From Massilia sp. YIM B02769 (lineage in GTDB: Bacteria > Pseudomonadota > Gammaproteobacteria > Burkholderiales > Burkholderiaceae_D): a stretch of DNA of 64,000 nucleotides. Positions 44,324 to 55,179 of this stretch are shown here, piece by piece. Both the position numbers and the translations under genes were made by a program. The DNA lies in NCBI RefSeq assembly GCF_030411995.1, contig NZ_JASNRC010000007.1, positions 251,599-315,598 on the forward strand, written 5' to 3'. How positions within the stretch are numbered: position 1 is the stretch's first letter; the number at the start of each line of letters is the position of its first letter. The notes under the pieces are model-generated. The model ran no database searches. It saw only the letters and a program-made list of their open reading frames with translations, and was not told where the DNA came from.

Positions 44324-45178
44324 ATGTCTGAAGGATTCACGATCACCGGGCAGGCCGAGGTCTTTGCGGAGATGCTGGCCGCGTTCCTGGCGCGCCATCC
44401 GACCACCCTGGTGCTGACCGGCGCCGGCCTCTCGACCGCCTCGGGCATTCCCGACTACCGCGACCGCGACGGCGTGCGCCGCGGACGCCAGCCGATCCAG
44501 GGGCCGGAATTTCGCAAGCTGGAAGCCGTGCGCCGGCGCTACTGGGCGCGCAGCATGGTCGGCTGGCCGACCCTGGCGCGGGCGCGTCCGAATGCCGGGC
44601 ACGGGGCCCTGGCCGCGCTGGAGGGCGCCGGCCGCATCGGCCCGGTGCTGACCCAGAACGTCGACGGCCTGCACCAGCAGGCCGGCAGCCGCGCCGTGCT
44701 CGAACTGCACGGGAACATCCACACCGTGGTGTGCCTGGATTGCCGCCGCCTGCTGCCGCGCGCAGCGGTGCAGCGCATGCTGGAAGACGCGAATCCGCAT
44801 TTGATGGGGGCGATGGCGGTGCCGCTGCCGGACGGCGACGCCCAGATCGAACCCGAATCCCTCGGCGACTTCCACCTGCCCTTCTGCCCGCACTGCGGCG
44901 GCACCCTGATGCCGGACGTGGTGTTCTTCGGCGATAACGTGCCGGCGGCGCGCACGGCCCAGGCGCTGGCGCTGATGGAGGCGGCCGACGCCTTGTTGGT
45001 GGTGGGGTCCTCGCTGATGGTGTTCTCGGGCTTTCGCTTTTGCCGCATGGCGGCCGAAGCAGGAAAGCCGATCGCCGCCGTGAATCTCGGGCGCACCCGG
45101 GCCGACCATTTGCTCTCCATGAAAATCGAGGACTCGGCGGAGCTGCTGCTGCCGCAGGTGGCGCGCCTGCTGGGGTGA
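44324..45178 (+). CDS. Sir2-family NAD-dependent protein deacylase
   Basis: A 284-residue sirtuin. ATG 44324 lies ten bases after AGGAGG. It removes acyl groups from Lys using NAD, releasing nicotinamide. The NAD-binding motif LTGAGLSTASGIPDYRD is near residue 30, the catalytic region LTQNVDGLHQQAG near 110 and the catalytic His in LELHGNIH near 130. The structural zinc site has two pairs, VVCLDC and PFCPHCGG. The C-terminal Rossmann part (LLVVGSSLMVFSGFR) is complete. It is embedded between nadB and nadC-nadA, so an NAD-consuming enzyme lies among NAD biosynthesis genes. Confidence 0.92.
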   Translation: MSEGFTITGQAEVFAEMLAAFLARHPTTLVLTGAGLSTASGIPDYRDRDGVRRGRQPIQGPEFRKLEAVRRRYWARSMVGWPTLARARPNAGHGALAALEGAGRIGPVLTQNVDGLHQQAGSRAVLELHGNIHTVVCLDCRRLLPRAAVQRMLEDANPHLMGAMAVPLPDGDAQIEPESLGDFHLPFCPHCGGTLMPDVVFFGDNVPAARTAQALALMEAADALLVVGSSLMVFSGFRFCRMAAEAGKPIAAVNLGRTRADHLLSMKIEDSAELLLPQVARLLG

Positions 45179-45264
45179 TCGGAACGCAGACGTTGCGGGT
45201 GCCGGACAGCGGCCGGTGGCGCGGTGGTGCTGTTCCGCGTGGACACAGGTGCCTTGCGCGGCCC

Positions 45265-45321
45265 GGTCCACCCTACGGACCGCCACGGTGCATACCCGGT
45301 GGGTACGAGTACCCACCCTAC
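45265..45321. repeat. REP-like palindromes between the sirtuin and nadC genes
   Basis: GGTCCACCCTACGGACC (45265-45281, 5-bp arms) and, 17 bp on, GGTGGGTACGAGTACCCACC (9-bp perfect arms 45298-45306 and 45309-45317), followed by CTAC. The second is nearly identical to the element at 47372. Such GTGGGT...ACCCACCCTAC palindromes resemble dispersed REP elements of Burkholderiales. Confidence 0.7.
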
Positions 45322-46184
45322 CCGACGATGCGCAGGGAGTAGTCCGTCGCGCGGACGTCCTTCGTCAGGCTGCCGATCGAGATGCGGTCGACGCCGGTTT
45401 CGGCGATGGCGCGCACGGTGCCCATGTTGATGCCGCCCGAGGCTTCGAGCAGTGCGCGGCCGGCGTTGACTTTTACCGCTTCGCGCATCATGTCCAGGTC
45501 GAAGTTGTCGAGCAGGACCGAGGTGACGCCGGCCGCCAGCGCTTCCTCGAGCTGGGCGATGGTCTCGACTTCGATCTGCACCGTGACGCCGGCGTCCAGG
45601 GCCGCCGCATTCTCCAGCGCGCGGGTCACGCCGCCGGCCGCCGCGATGTGGTTTTCCTTGATCAGGATGCCGTCGTACAGGGCCATGCGCTGGTTCTGGC
45701 CGCCGCCGACGCGCACCGCGTATTTCTGCGCCTGGCGCAGGCCCGGCAAGGTCTTGCGGGTGTCGAGGATGGCGGCGTTCGTACCCTGGATCACGTCGAC
45801 GTAGGTGCGGGTGGCGCTGGCCACGCCCGACAGCAGCTGCATGAAGTTCAGCGCTGCGCGTTCGGCCGTCAGCAGCGAACGCGGCGAAGCCGCGATGGTG
45901 CAGACGACGGAATCGGCCGCCATCAGGTCGCCCTCGGCATACTGCCACTCGATCTCGGTATCCTGGTCGATGGCCAGCATCACTCCTTCGAACCAGGGCG
46001 CGCCGCAAAGCACCGCGGCTTCGCGCACGATGACGCGCGCCTGCACGCGGGGTTGGAGCGGGACCAGCATGCCGGTCAGGTCGCCGCTGCCGACGTCTTC
46101 CAGCAGCGCAGCGAGGATGTTCTGTTCGAAGGCGGCTTGCAGCTTGTCGTCGAACTGGGAATGCGGATTACGCAGGGTCGTCAT
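45318..46184 (-). CDS. nadC: Nicotinate-nucleotide pyrophosphorylase (quinolinate phosphoribosyltransferase)
   Basis: A 288-residue enzyme that converts quinolinate and PRPP to nicotinate mononucleotide. ATG 46184 overlaps the nadA stop (ATGA), so translation is coupled. Conserved features are [12 protein letters not shown] near residue 28, [17 protein letters not shown] near 141, [14 protein letters not shown] near 166, [15 protein letters not shown] near 197 and the phosphate-binding [17 protein letters not shown] near 249. Length is normal. The stop codon lies against a REP-like palindrome that may act as the transcript end. Confidence 0.95.
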   Translation of the reverse strand: MTTLRNPHSQFDDKLQAAFEQNILAALLEDVGSGDLTGMLVPLQPRVQARVIVREAAVLCGAPWFEGVMLAIDQDTEIEWQYAEGDLMAADSVVCTIAASPRSLLTAERAALNFMQLLSGVASATRTYVDVIQGTNAAILDTRKTLPGLRQAQKYAVRVGGGQNQRMALYDGILIKENHIAAAGGVTRALENAAALDAGVTVQIEVETIAQLEEALAAGVTSVLLDNFDLDMMREAVKVNAGRALLEASGGINMGTVRAIAETGVDRISIGSLTKDVRATDYSLRIVG

Positions 46185-47311
46185 GCTGGGCCTACTCCCG
46201 AGAAAAGCGTGGTGTTCTGTTCGAGCGCGCCGCTTGGCAGCGCCTTCGTCTTCTTGGCGGCGGCGAAATCGAGCATGCGGTCGATGGCGCGCACGGCTTC
46301 CTTGCCGATGACCGGGTCGACGAAGACCTCGTTCGCGCCGGATTCGAGCACGTCGGCCAGGTTCTTCAGGCCGTTCATCGCCATCCACGGGCAGTGCGCG
46401 CAGCTTTTGCAGGTGGCGCTGTTGCCGGCGGTCGGGGCTTCGATGAAGGTCTTGCCCGGCGCGGCCATGCGCATCTTGTGCAGGATGCCGTTGTCGGTGG
46501 CGACGATGAAGGTGGTGGCGTCCATTGTTTGCGCGGCGGTGATCAGCTGGGTGGTCGAACCGACCACGTCGGCCTGGGCCACCACGTTGCTTGGGGACTC
46601 GGGGTGCACCAGCACTTTCGCGCCAGGGTGCTCGATCTTCAGCAAATCGAGTTCGATGCCCTTGAATTCGTCGTGCACCAGGCAGGAGCCCTGCCACAGC
46701 AGCATGTCGGCGCCGGTCTGCTTCTGGATGTAGGAACCCAGGTGGCGGTCAGGCGCCCACAGGATCTTCTTGCCCTGCTCGTGCAGGTGCCTGACGATGT
46801 CGAGGCCGATCGACGAGGTCACCATCCAGTCGGCGCGTGCCTTCACGGCGGCGCTGGTATTCGCGTAGACGACCACGGTGCGGTCCGGATGCTGGTCGCA
46901 GAAAGCCGCGAATTCGTCGGCCGGGCAGCCCAGGTCGAGCGAGCAGGTCGCGTCCAGGTCTGGCATCAGGATGGTCTTCTCGGGGCTGAGGATCTTTGCG
47001 GTCTCGCCCATGAAGCGCACGCCGGCCACGACCAGGGTCTTGGCCGGGTGGTCGCGGCCGAAGCGCGCCATTTCCAGGGAATCGGAGACGCAGCCGCCGG
47101 TTTCCTCGGCCAGGTCCTGCAGGTCGGGGTCGACGTAATAGTGGGCGACCAGGACCGCCTGTTTCTCTTTCAAGAGGCGCCGGATGCGGTCCTTGAGTGC
47201 CGTCTTTTCGTCAGGCGATGGCGTTGCGGGGACCTTGGCCCAGGCGTGGGCGGTGCAGGCGGCGCCGTCTTGCGGGTGGTCGTATTCGAAGGTTTTGATC
47301 GGGATGTTCAT
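46181..47311 (-). CDS. nadA: Quinolinate synthase
   Basis: A 376-residue iron-sulfur enzyme that makes quinolinate from iminoaspartate (from NadB) and dihydroxyacetone phosphate. Three Cys expected to hold the 4Fe-4S cluster are seen in [10 protein letters not shown] near residue 127, in [10 protein letters not shown] near 210 and in [11 protein letters not shown] near 305. Other family features are [19 protein letters not shown] and [17 protein letters not shown]. It is the first gene of the nadA-nadC pair. Upstream lie a REP-like hairpin and the ybiT terminator; no riboswitch was recognised. Confidence 0.95.
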   Translation of the reverse strand: MNIPIKTFEYDHPQDGAACTAHAWAKVPATPSPDEKTALKDRIRRLLKEKQAVLVAHYYVDPDLQDLAEETGGCVSDSLEMARFGRDHPAKTLVVAGVRFMGETAKILSPEKTILMPDLDATCSLDLGCPADEFAAFCDQHPDRTVVVYANTSAAVKARADWMVTSSIGLDIVRHLHEQGKKILWAPDRHLGSYIQKQTGADMLLWQGSCLVHDEFKGIELDLLKIEHPGAKVLVHPESPSNVVAQADVVGSTTQLITAAQTMDATTFIVATDNGILHKMRMAAPGKTFIEAPTAGNSATCKSCAHCPWMAMNGLKNLADVLESGANEVFVDPVIGKEAVRAIDRMLDFAAAKKTKALPSGALEQNTTLFSGVGPA

Positions 47312-47333
47312 CGCAGCAGATTCGTCAATGAAT

Positions 47334-47365
47334 ACAAAACCGGCGCCGGATGATGCGGCGCCGGT
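47334..47365 (-). terminator. Rho-independent terminator of ybiT
   Basis: On the minus strand a 9-bp stem (ACCGGCGCC paired with GGCGCCGGT) is followed by TTTTG. It lies between the ybiT stop and the nadA start and separates these same-strand genes. Confidence 0.65.
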
Positions 47366-47371
47366 CGGAGC

Positions 47372-47395
47372 GGTGGGTTCGAGAACCCACCCTAC
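47372..47395. repeat. REP-like palindrome, second copy
   Basis: GGTGGGTTCGAGAACCCACC with 9-bp perfect arms (47372-47380 and 47383-47391) followed by CTAC. It differs from the copy at 45298 only by a compensating A/T change within the stem, which indicates selection for the hairpin. It lies just before the ybiT stop codon. Confidence 0.7.
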
Positions 47396-48997
<1,602 letters not shown>

Positions 48998-49119
48998 TGG
49001 TGTGACCTCTAGCGAAGTTTGCGATTAACCTGCTATTTTACCACCGGCAGGCCCGGTTGGAGGGCGCTGCGGCGCAAGGACAGGTTGATCGTTCAGGAAA
49101 TGTTGCCGCTCGCGGCGCT

Positions 49120-50037
49120 TCAGGCGCAACGCAGCGTTGGATAGTCGGATAGCCGCAGGCTGAAGCCCTCGCCGTCCGACACCAGGCGCGCCTGGGCGCC
49201 GAAGGGTATCGTCACCCGGCGCGGGCCGTGGCCGAAGCTCAGGCCGGTCAGCACCGGCAGCGGCAAGGTGGCGCGCAGGTGGGCCAGCATGGCGTCGAAA
49301 TCGTAGCCGTTGTCCATCGGCCCCAGCTTGTAGCCGGAGAAGTCGCCCAGCAGCACGGCCCGCTGCCCTGCCAGCACCCCGGCCTGCATCAGCTGCAGCA
49401 GCATGCGCTCCACCCGGAACGGGTGCTCGGCAATATCTTCCAGGTACAAAATGCCGCCGTCGATGCGTGGGAAATAATCGGTGCCGACCAGCGAGGCTAG
49501 CATCGCCAGGTTGCCGCCCCAGATGGTGCCGCTCACGTCCAGCGCAGGGTTGCCGCAAGCCTGCTCGGTAATCGTGTGCGTCGGCCCCGCCAGGCAGGAC
49601 CAGAACTGGTCGAGCGTGAAGTCGACCGGTTCAAGCGCGCCGAAGTCGCCCGCCAGCATCGGCCCGGCATAGCTGAGCGCGCCGGTCCTGGCATACAGGC
49701 CCATGTGCAGGGCCGTGATATCGGAAAAGCCGACGAACAACTTGCCGCTGCGCGCCAGGCGCTCGAAATCGATCTGCGGCAGCAGGCGCGTCATGCCATA
49801 GCCGCCGCGCAGCGCCATCACGACCTGCACGTCCGGGTTGTCGGCCGCCGCATACAGCTGGGCCAGGCGCGCTTCGTCGGTGCCGCCGAAGCGCAGGTGC
49901 ACCGCCTCGGGATCGTAGTAATTGTGGACCAGGCAGCCGTGGGCTTCGAGGCGGGCGATGCCGCGGGCGACGGCGTCGAGGTCGTGCGTGTGGCCGGCGG
50001 GCGCGACGATCGCGATGCCGAGTTGGGAAGTGATCAC
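49120..50037 (-). CDS. ldcA: LD-carboxypeptidase (muramoyltetrapeptide carboxypeptidase, S66 family)
   Basis: A 305-residue cytoplasmic serine peptidase that removes the terminal D-Ala from murein tetrapeptides during cell-wall recycling. The start overlaps the stop of the upstream hydrolase (ATGA). The N-terminal IAIVAPAGHTHDLDAV, VMALRGGYGMTRLLPQID near residue 75 and the nucleophile Ser in VGFSDITALH near 103 are conserved. The Glu and His of the S66 triad fall in GILYLEDIAEHPFRVERM near 195 and LSFGHGPRRVTIPFG near 275. Length is as in E. coli LdcA. Confidence 0.92.
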   Translation of the reverse strand: MITSQLGIAIVAPAGHTHDLDAVARGIARLEAHGCLVHNYYDPEAVHLRFGGTDEARLAQLYAAADNPDVQVVMALRGGYGMTRLLPQIDFERLARSGKLFVGFSDITALHMGLYARTGALSYAGPMLAGDFGALEPVDFTLDQFWSCLAGPTHTITEQACGNPALDVSGTIWGGNLAMLASLVGTDYFPRIDGGILYLEDIAEHPFRVERMLLQLMQAGVLAGQRAVLLGDFSGYKLGPMDNGYDFDAMLAHLRATLPLPVLTGLSFGHGPRRVTIPFGAQARLVSDGEGFSLRLSDYPTLRCA

Positions 50038-50972
50038 TGTTTGACGAAGAGGCGCGGTGTTAAGTCGAAAGCCATCTTACCGCGCGCATGGGCGTCGATC
50101 AAGGCAAGCATCCGCTCGTTCAGCTGGGCCGGCAGGTCGTGGCCCATGCCTTCGATGACCTCCAGGCGCGCCCCCGGCACCTGGGCCGCCAGGTCTTCGG
50201 CGCAGGCCAGCGGCACCAGCGGGTCGCGGGCGCCGTGGATTACCAGGGTCGGCGCGGCGATCGTGTGCAGCAGCGCGGAGCGGTCGGCGGCGCCGGTGAT
50301 GGCCAGCATCTGGCGCGTGACCCCGGCCGGGCAATAGCAGCGCCGCAGCGAACGGGCGGCGCGCCGGCGCAGCTGCTTTTCCGGCGTCGGATAGGCCGGG
50401 CTGCCGATGGCTTGCTGCACCGCCACCGCATGGTCGATCAGCGCTTCGACGTCGCGGGTGTCGGCCGGCCGCGACAGCAGCGCATGGCGCGCGCTCGGGG
50501 TCGGTCCGGGCAGCCCGCGCCGCCCGCTGCTCGACATGATGGCGGTGAGGCTGAGCACGCGCTGCGGATGGCGCGCCGCCAGGATCTGGGCCACCATGCC
50601 GCCCATCGAGACCCCGACCAGGTGGGCGCGCGCGATGCCGAGCGCGCTGAGGACGCCGAGCGCATCCTCGGCCATGTCGTCCAGGCCGTAAGGCGGCTTG
50701 AACGGCAGGCCCAGGCGGGCCGCCAAGGCGTGCTTGATCCAGCTCCAGACGGGGTTGGGCTTGCCGGCGCGGTCGAATTTGGTGGACAGGCCGCTGTCGC
50801 GGTTGTCGAAGCGGATGACGTAGAAACCCAGTTCGACCAGGCCGTCGACGAATTCGTCGGGCCAATTGGTGAGCTGCATGCCCAGGCCGTGCAGCAACAG
50901 CACCGGCGTGGACTTGGCGTCGCCGGCGGTGTCGAAGGCAATGCGGATGCCGTTGGCGCTCAGCGTCGGCAT
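50034..50972 (-). CDS. Alpha/beta hydrolase
   Basis: A 312-residue alpha/beta-fold hydrolase without signal peptide, transcribed with ldcA. The oxyanion loop LLHGLGMQLTNWPDEF is near residue 28, the nucleophile Ser in VGVSMGGMVAQILAAR near 118, an Asp in VIHGARDPLVP near 247 and the His in EGMGHDLPAQL near 276, so the triad is complete. The start at 50972 gives the normal family N-terminus, but its ribosome-binding site is poor; upstream starts (for example at 51086) cannot be excluded. The substrate is unknown. Confidence 0.86.
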   Translation of the reverse strand: MPTLSANGIRIAFDTAGDAKSTPVLLLHGLGMQLTNWPDEFVDGLVELGFYVIRFDNRDSGLSTKFDRAGKPNPVWSWIKHALAARLGLPFKPPYGLDDMAEDALGVLSALGIARAHLVGVSMGGMVAQILAARHPQRVLSLTAIMSSSGRRGLPGPTPSARHALLSRPADTRDVEALIDHAVAVQQAIGSPAYPTPEKQLRRRAARSLRRCYCPAGVTRQMLAITGAADRSALLHTIAAPTLVIHGARDPLVPLACAEDLAAQVPGARLEVIEGMGHDLPAQLNERMLALIDAHARGKMAFDLTPRLFVKQ

Positions 50973-51171
50973 GGCGGCTGGGCCGGCGTACGACAGTGCC
51001 GGCTTGTGCGTGGGTTGAATGGGTTCGGGCAAAACACGGCTGGTCTCCTGGACTGCCTGTCGGCAGTGCGAAAACCAGCATAGCATTTTCAGCGCGGCGG
51101 CGGCGCTCAGGGGCAAGCGTGCGCCGGGTGCATGGCGTGGCTGCGGTAGCCGCGCCACACGCCCGTGGCGC

Positions 51172-52192
<1,021 letters not shown>

Positions 52193-52195
52193 CAG

Positions 52196-52831
52196 TCAGG
52201 GAATCTGCAAAAGTTTATGGGTCTGGAGGCTGAGCTTCCACTTCGGGTTGCGGCGGCAGGTCTCGATCGCCAGGCGCGTGTTGTGCGCGGCCAGCGGGCC
52301 ATCCATCGGCTGCACGAAGAAGTTCTCGAAATCCAGGTGCTCGTAGGCGGCCAGGTCCTGGTTCGCCTGCGGAATCACGACCTTGATTTCATTGCCCTTC
52401 TCGACCACCAGCGTCGAGCCCATCTTGGGGCTGACGCAGATCCAGTCGACGCCGGCCGGGACCGGCAGCGTGCCGTTGGTCTCGATGGCGATCGTGAAGC
52501 CGCGCGCATGCATGGCCTCGATCAGGGCCGTGTCCAGCTGCAGCAGCGGTTCGCCGCCGGTGAAGACCACGTACTTGCTCGGCGCATAGGTGGCCGGCCA
52601 CAGGCCGTCGATCTCGGCGGCCAGGCTGGCGGCGTCGCGGAACTTGCCGCCGCGTTCGCCGTCGGTGCCGACGAAATCGGTGTCGCAGAACTGGCAGATC
52701 GAGGTGGCCCGGTCCGCTTCGCGCCCGGTCCACAGGTTGCAGCCGGAGAAGCGGCAGAACACGGCCGGCCGCCCGGCATGGGCGCCTTCGCCCTGCAAGG
52801 TGTAGAAAATCTCTTTGATGCTGTAAGTCAC
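52196..52831 (-). CDS. queE: 7-carboxy-7-deazaguanine synthase (radical SAM)
   Basis: A 211-residue radical SAM enzyme. The 4Fe-4S-binding cysteines have the long C-x14-C-x2-C spacing of the Burkholderia-type QueE (GCNLWTGREADRATSICQFC), not the usual CxxxCxxC. SAM contacts include VVFTGGEPLLQLD near residue 85 and IAIETNGTLPVP near 112. The protein ends WKLSLQTHKLLQIP, as in this clade. First gene of queE-queD-tadA. I looked for a preQ1 riboswitch in the 188-bp upstream gap and found none that I could support. Confidence 0.93.
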   Translation of the reverse strand: MTYSIKEIFYTLQGEGAHAGRPAVFCRFSGCNLWTGREADRATSICQFCDTDFVGTDGERGGKFRDAASLAAEIDGLWPATYAPSKYVVFTGGEPLLQLDTALIEAMHARGFTIAIETNGTLPVPAGVDWICVSPKMGSTLVVEKGNEIKVVIPQANQDLAAYEHLDFENFFVQPMDGPLAAHNTRLAIETCRRNPKWKLSLQTHKLLQIP

Positions 52832-53019
52832 AGTAAGCCTCTCGTCAACCGGCCATTATAACCGCCCGCCACCCCGCTTGCCGACCCCTCCCCCTTTCCG
52901 GCCGCCGGAGTGTGGCTATTGCCATACGGCACGGACTTTGATGACCCACAAGGACCCCGCCTGCGACAAGCGGTAACTTGAGTGCCGGAAAGTTCTGATA
53001 ACCCGTAAGAAGGATCGCC

Positions 53020-53937
53020 ATGAAGACTCCGCTTCTCCGACCAGCCGGCTACCTCCCTGCCCTGATGATCCTGGGCGCCTGCGTGGCCGGCGCGGGCATC
53101 CCGGGCAGCGCCTTTCCGTCCTCGACCGTCACCGCCCTGATCTGGCTGCTGGGCGCCGCCGGTGCGCTCTGCCTGCTGCTGCGGCGCGGGATCGATCTCG
53201 ACGACCGCGCGCGCGAGCTGTCCGCCCGCCTGTGCCTGGAGCAGAAGGCGCGCCAGGTGGCGGAAGGCTCGTTGCAGGACACCCAGGCCGTGCTGACCCG
53301 CCTGGTGCGCCAGCAGGAAGGCGTGCGCGAAGGCGAACGCAGGCGCATCGCACGCGACATCGACGACGAAGTCGGGCAAGTGCTGGTCGCCTTGCGCGCG
53401 GAAATGTCGCTGCTGCAGGTGGCAAGCGCCGGTATCCACCCCGCCACCCACCAAAAGACCAGCGCCATGATCGTCACCGTCGACCTGGCGCTGCGCTCGC
53501 TCCGGGTGCTGGCCGGCGAGCTGCGTCCGCTGGCGGCCGGCGAAAGCCTGGGCGACGCGATGGCGCGCCAGCTGGCCGACTTCAGCCGCCTGCACGGCAT
53601 CGGCCACCGCTTCGACCTGCAGCCCGAGATTGACGCACCGGCCGGCGAACGCGAAGGCGACGCCCTGCTCTACCGGTCGCTGCAGGAAGCGCTGGCGAAC
53701 ATCGCGCGTGCCGGCCGCGCCACCCGGGTCCGCGTCCAGCTCAGCCGCAACGCCAGCCGCCTGAGCCTGTGCATCGAGGACGACGGCGACACGGCCGGCG
53801 ACTGCGATTGCGGCCTCGCCGCCCTGCGCGAGCGGGTGAAAAGCGGCGGCGGCGCCCTGCGTACCGAAGCGCTGCCGGGCGGCGGCACCCGGATGGCGAT
53901 CGCGCTATCCGGAATGGGTGGGGTGGTCCCGGGCTGA
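53020..53937 (+). CDS. NarX-type sensor histidine kinase homologue lacking the phospho-acceptor His
   Basis: A 305-residue membrane protein: two hydrophobic helices (about 11-28 and 37-56), a coiled-coil region (60-105), a HisKA_3-like dimerisation segment and a HATPase. The segment ERRRIARDIDDEVGQ (106-120) matches the family ERRRIARELHDELGQ, with Asp115 in place of His. The HATPase has an N-box (QEALANIAR near 222), DDGDTAG near 260 and GLAALRERVKSGGGALRTE near 268. No response-regulator gene is adjacent. It may act as a dominant partner, a phosphatase or a non-phosphorylating scaffold. The diguanylate cyclase gene begins 127 bp downstream. Confidence 0.8.
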   Translation: MKTPLLRPAGYLPALMILGACVAGAGIPGSAFPSSTVTALIWLLGAAGALCLLLRRGIDLDDRARELSARLCLEQKARQVAEGSLQDTQAVLTRLVRQQEGVREGERRRIARDIDDEVGQVLVALRAEMSLLQVASAGIHPATHQKTSAMIVTVDLALRSLRVLAGELRPLAAGESLGDAMARQLADFSRLHGIGHRFDLQPEIDAPAGEREGDALLYRSLQEALANIARAGRATRVRVQLSRNASRLSLCIEDDGDTAGDCDCGLAALRERVKSGGGALRTEALPGGGTRMAIALSGMGGVVPG

Positions 53938-54064
53938 GAAGTCAAGCCTGTGAGTATTGCTGTACGTCAATAGCGTCGGAGGCCAGCGGTAGCAGAATCG
54001 GTCCTTGTCAGCGATCAATAGATTGCTCAAGGGACACTTCTCAACCGACTTTGAAGGCCGCCTG

Positions 54065-55081
54065 ATGACCAGCACAAGCATGCAGCGCTCGCTCGACGCG
54101 ACACCCGGAATCGTCGCGCACGGCAAGGACCTCGGTTTCGCCCACCAGTTGATGGAAACCCTGGCGATCCCGGTGTTCGTCCTCGACAGCAATGCCCATG
54201 TCCTGATCTGGAACCGTGCCTGCGAGCGCCTGACCGGCGTGCCCGCCGAAGAAATCGTCGGTACCGATCACCACTGGCGCTGCTTCTACGACCATCCGCG
54301 CCCTACCCTGGCCGACCTGGTGCTGCAGAATCGCACCGACGAGATCCGCCACATCTACCCGCGCCACGGCAAGCCGCAAGTGGCAAGCTCGCATTTGTCG
54401 GTCGAAACCTGGTGCGACATGCCGCGCGCCGGCAAGCGGCGCTACCTGGCCGCCGACGCCAGCGCCCTCTTCGACCAGCACGGCCACGTGACGGCCGTGG
54501 TCGAATCGCTGCGCGACCTGACCGAGGAAAAGATGGCGCAGATGGCGCTGGAAAAGCTCGCAACCCGCGACGGCCTGACCGGCCTGGCGAACCGCCGCTG
54601 CTTCGACGATACCCTGAACGCCGAATGGCAGCGCGCCCTGCGCCAGCACCAGCCGCTGTCGCTGCTGATGGTCGACGTCGACAATTTCAAGGCTTATAAC
54701 GATGCCCACGGCCACCTCGGCGGCGACGAATGCCTGAAGCGGATCGCCACCGCGGTCGCCAGCGAAATGCGCGCCAACGACCTGGTGGCGCGCTATGGCG
54801 GCGAGGAATTCGCCGTGATCCTGCCGAACCAGTCGCTGAAGGGCGCGGCGATTGTCGCCGAGCGCATCCGGCGCCGCGTCGAGCACCTGCGCGTGCCCCT
54901 GTACGCGGCAAACGGCCAGGCGCCGACCCAGCATGTGACGGTCTCGATCGGCGCCGCCACCGCGATTGCCGGGCTTGAGAACGATGCCAGCCAGCTGGTC
55001 GCGATTGCCGACGCCGCCCTGTACCGCGCCAAGCACCTTGGCCGCAACCGCATCAGCCTGCCGCTGGCCGAACCGGGCTGA
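54065..55081 (+). CDS. PAS-GGDEF diguanylate cyclase
   Basis: A 338-residue soluble protein; ATG 54065 follows AAGG. A PAS domain (about 25-155; IPVFVLDSNAHVLIWNRACE, GRPAEEIVG-like GVPAEEIVG) precedes a GGDEF domain. The active-site loop GGEEF is at residues 245-249, and an inhibitory RxxD site (R236 to D239) lies five residues ahead, so product inhibition by c-di-GMP is expected. DNFKAYNDAHGHLGGDECL shows the metal/GTP site. It should make c-di-GMP in response to a signal seen by PAS. No EAL domain is present. Confidence 0.93.
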   Translation: MTSTSMQRSLDATPGIVAHGKDLGFAHQLMETLAIPVFVLDSNAHVLIWNRACERLTGVPAEEIVGTDHHWRCFYDHPRPTLADLVLQNRTDEIRHIYPRHGKPQVASSHLSVETWCDMPRAGKRRYLAADASALFDQHGHVTAVVESLRDLTEEKMAQMALEKLATRDGLTGLANRRCFDDTLNAEWQRALRQHQPLSLLMVDVDNFKAYNDAHGHLGGDECLKRIATAVASEMRANDLVARYGGEEFAVILPNQSLKGAAIVAERIRRRVEHLRVPLYAANGQAPTQHVTVSIGAATAIAGLENDASQLVAIADAALYRAKHLGRNRISLPLAEPG

Positions 55082-55179
55082 ACGGGGCTGAACCGGGCTG
55101 GCATGCATACCTTGTAAAGCTGTTCATTCCCTGGGGAATATCTTATGCTTCGTGCCAGATTTTTTCCCAAGGAGATCCT

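Noticed and set aside
52832-53019. Search for a preQ1 riboswitch before queE
   Set aside because: I could not identify the expected short stem-loop and C-rich pairing with any confidence.
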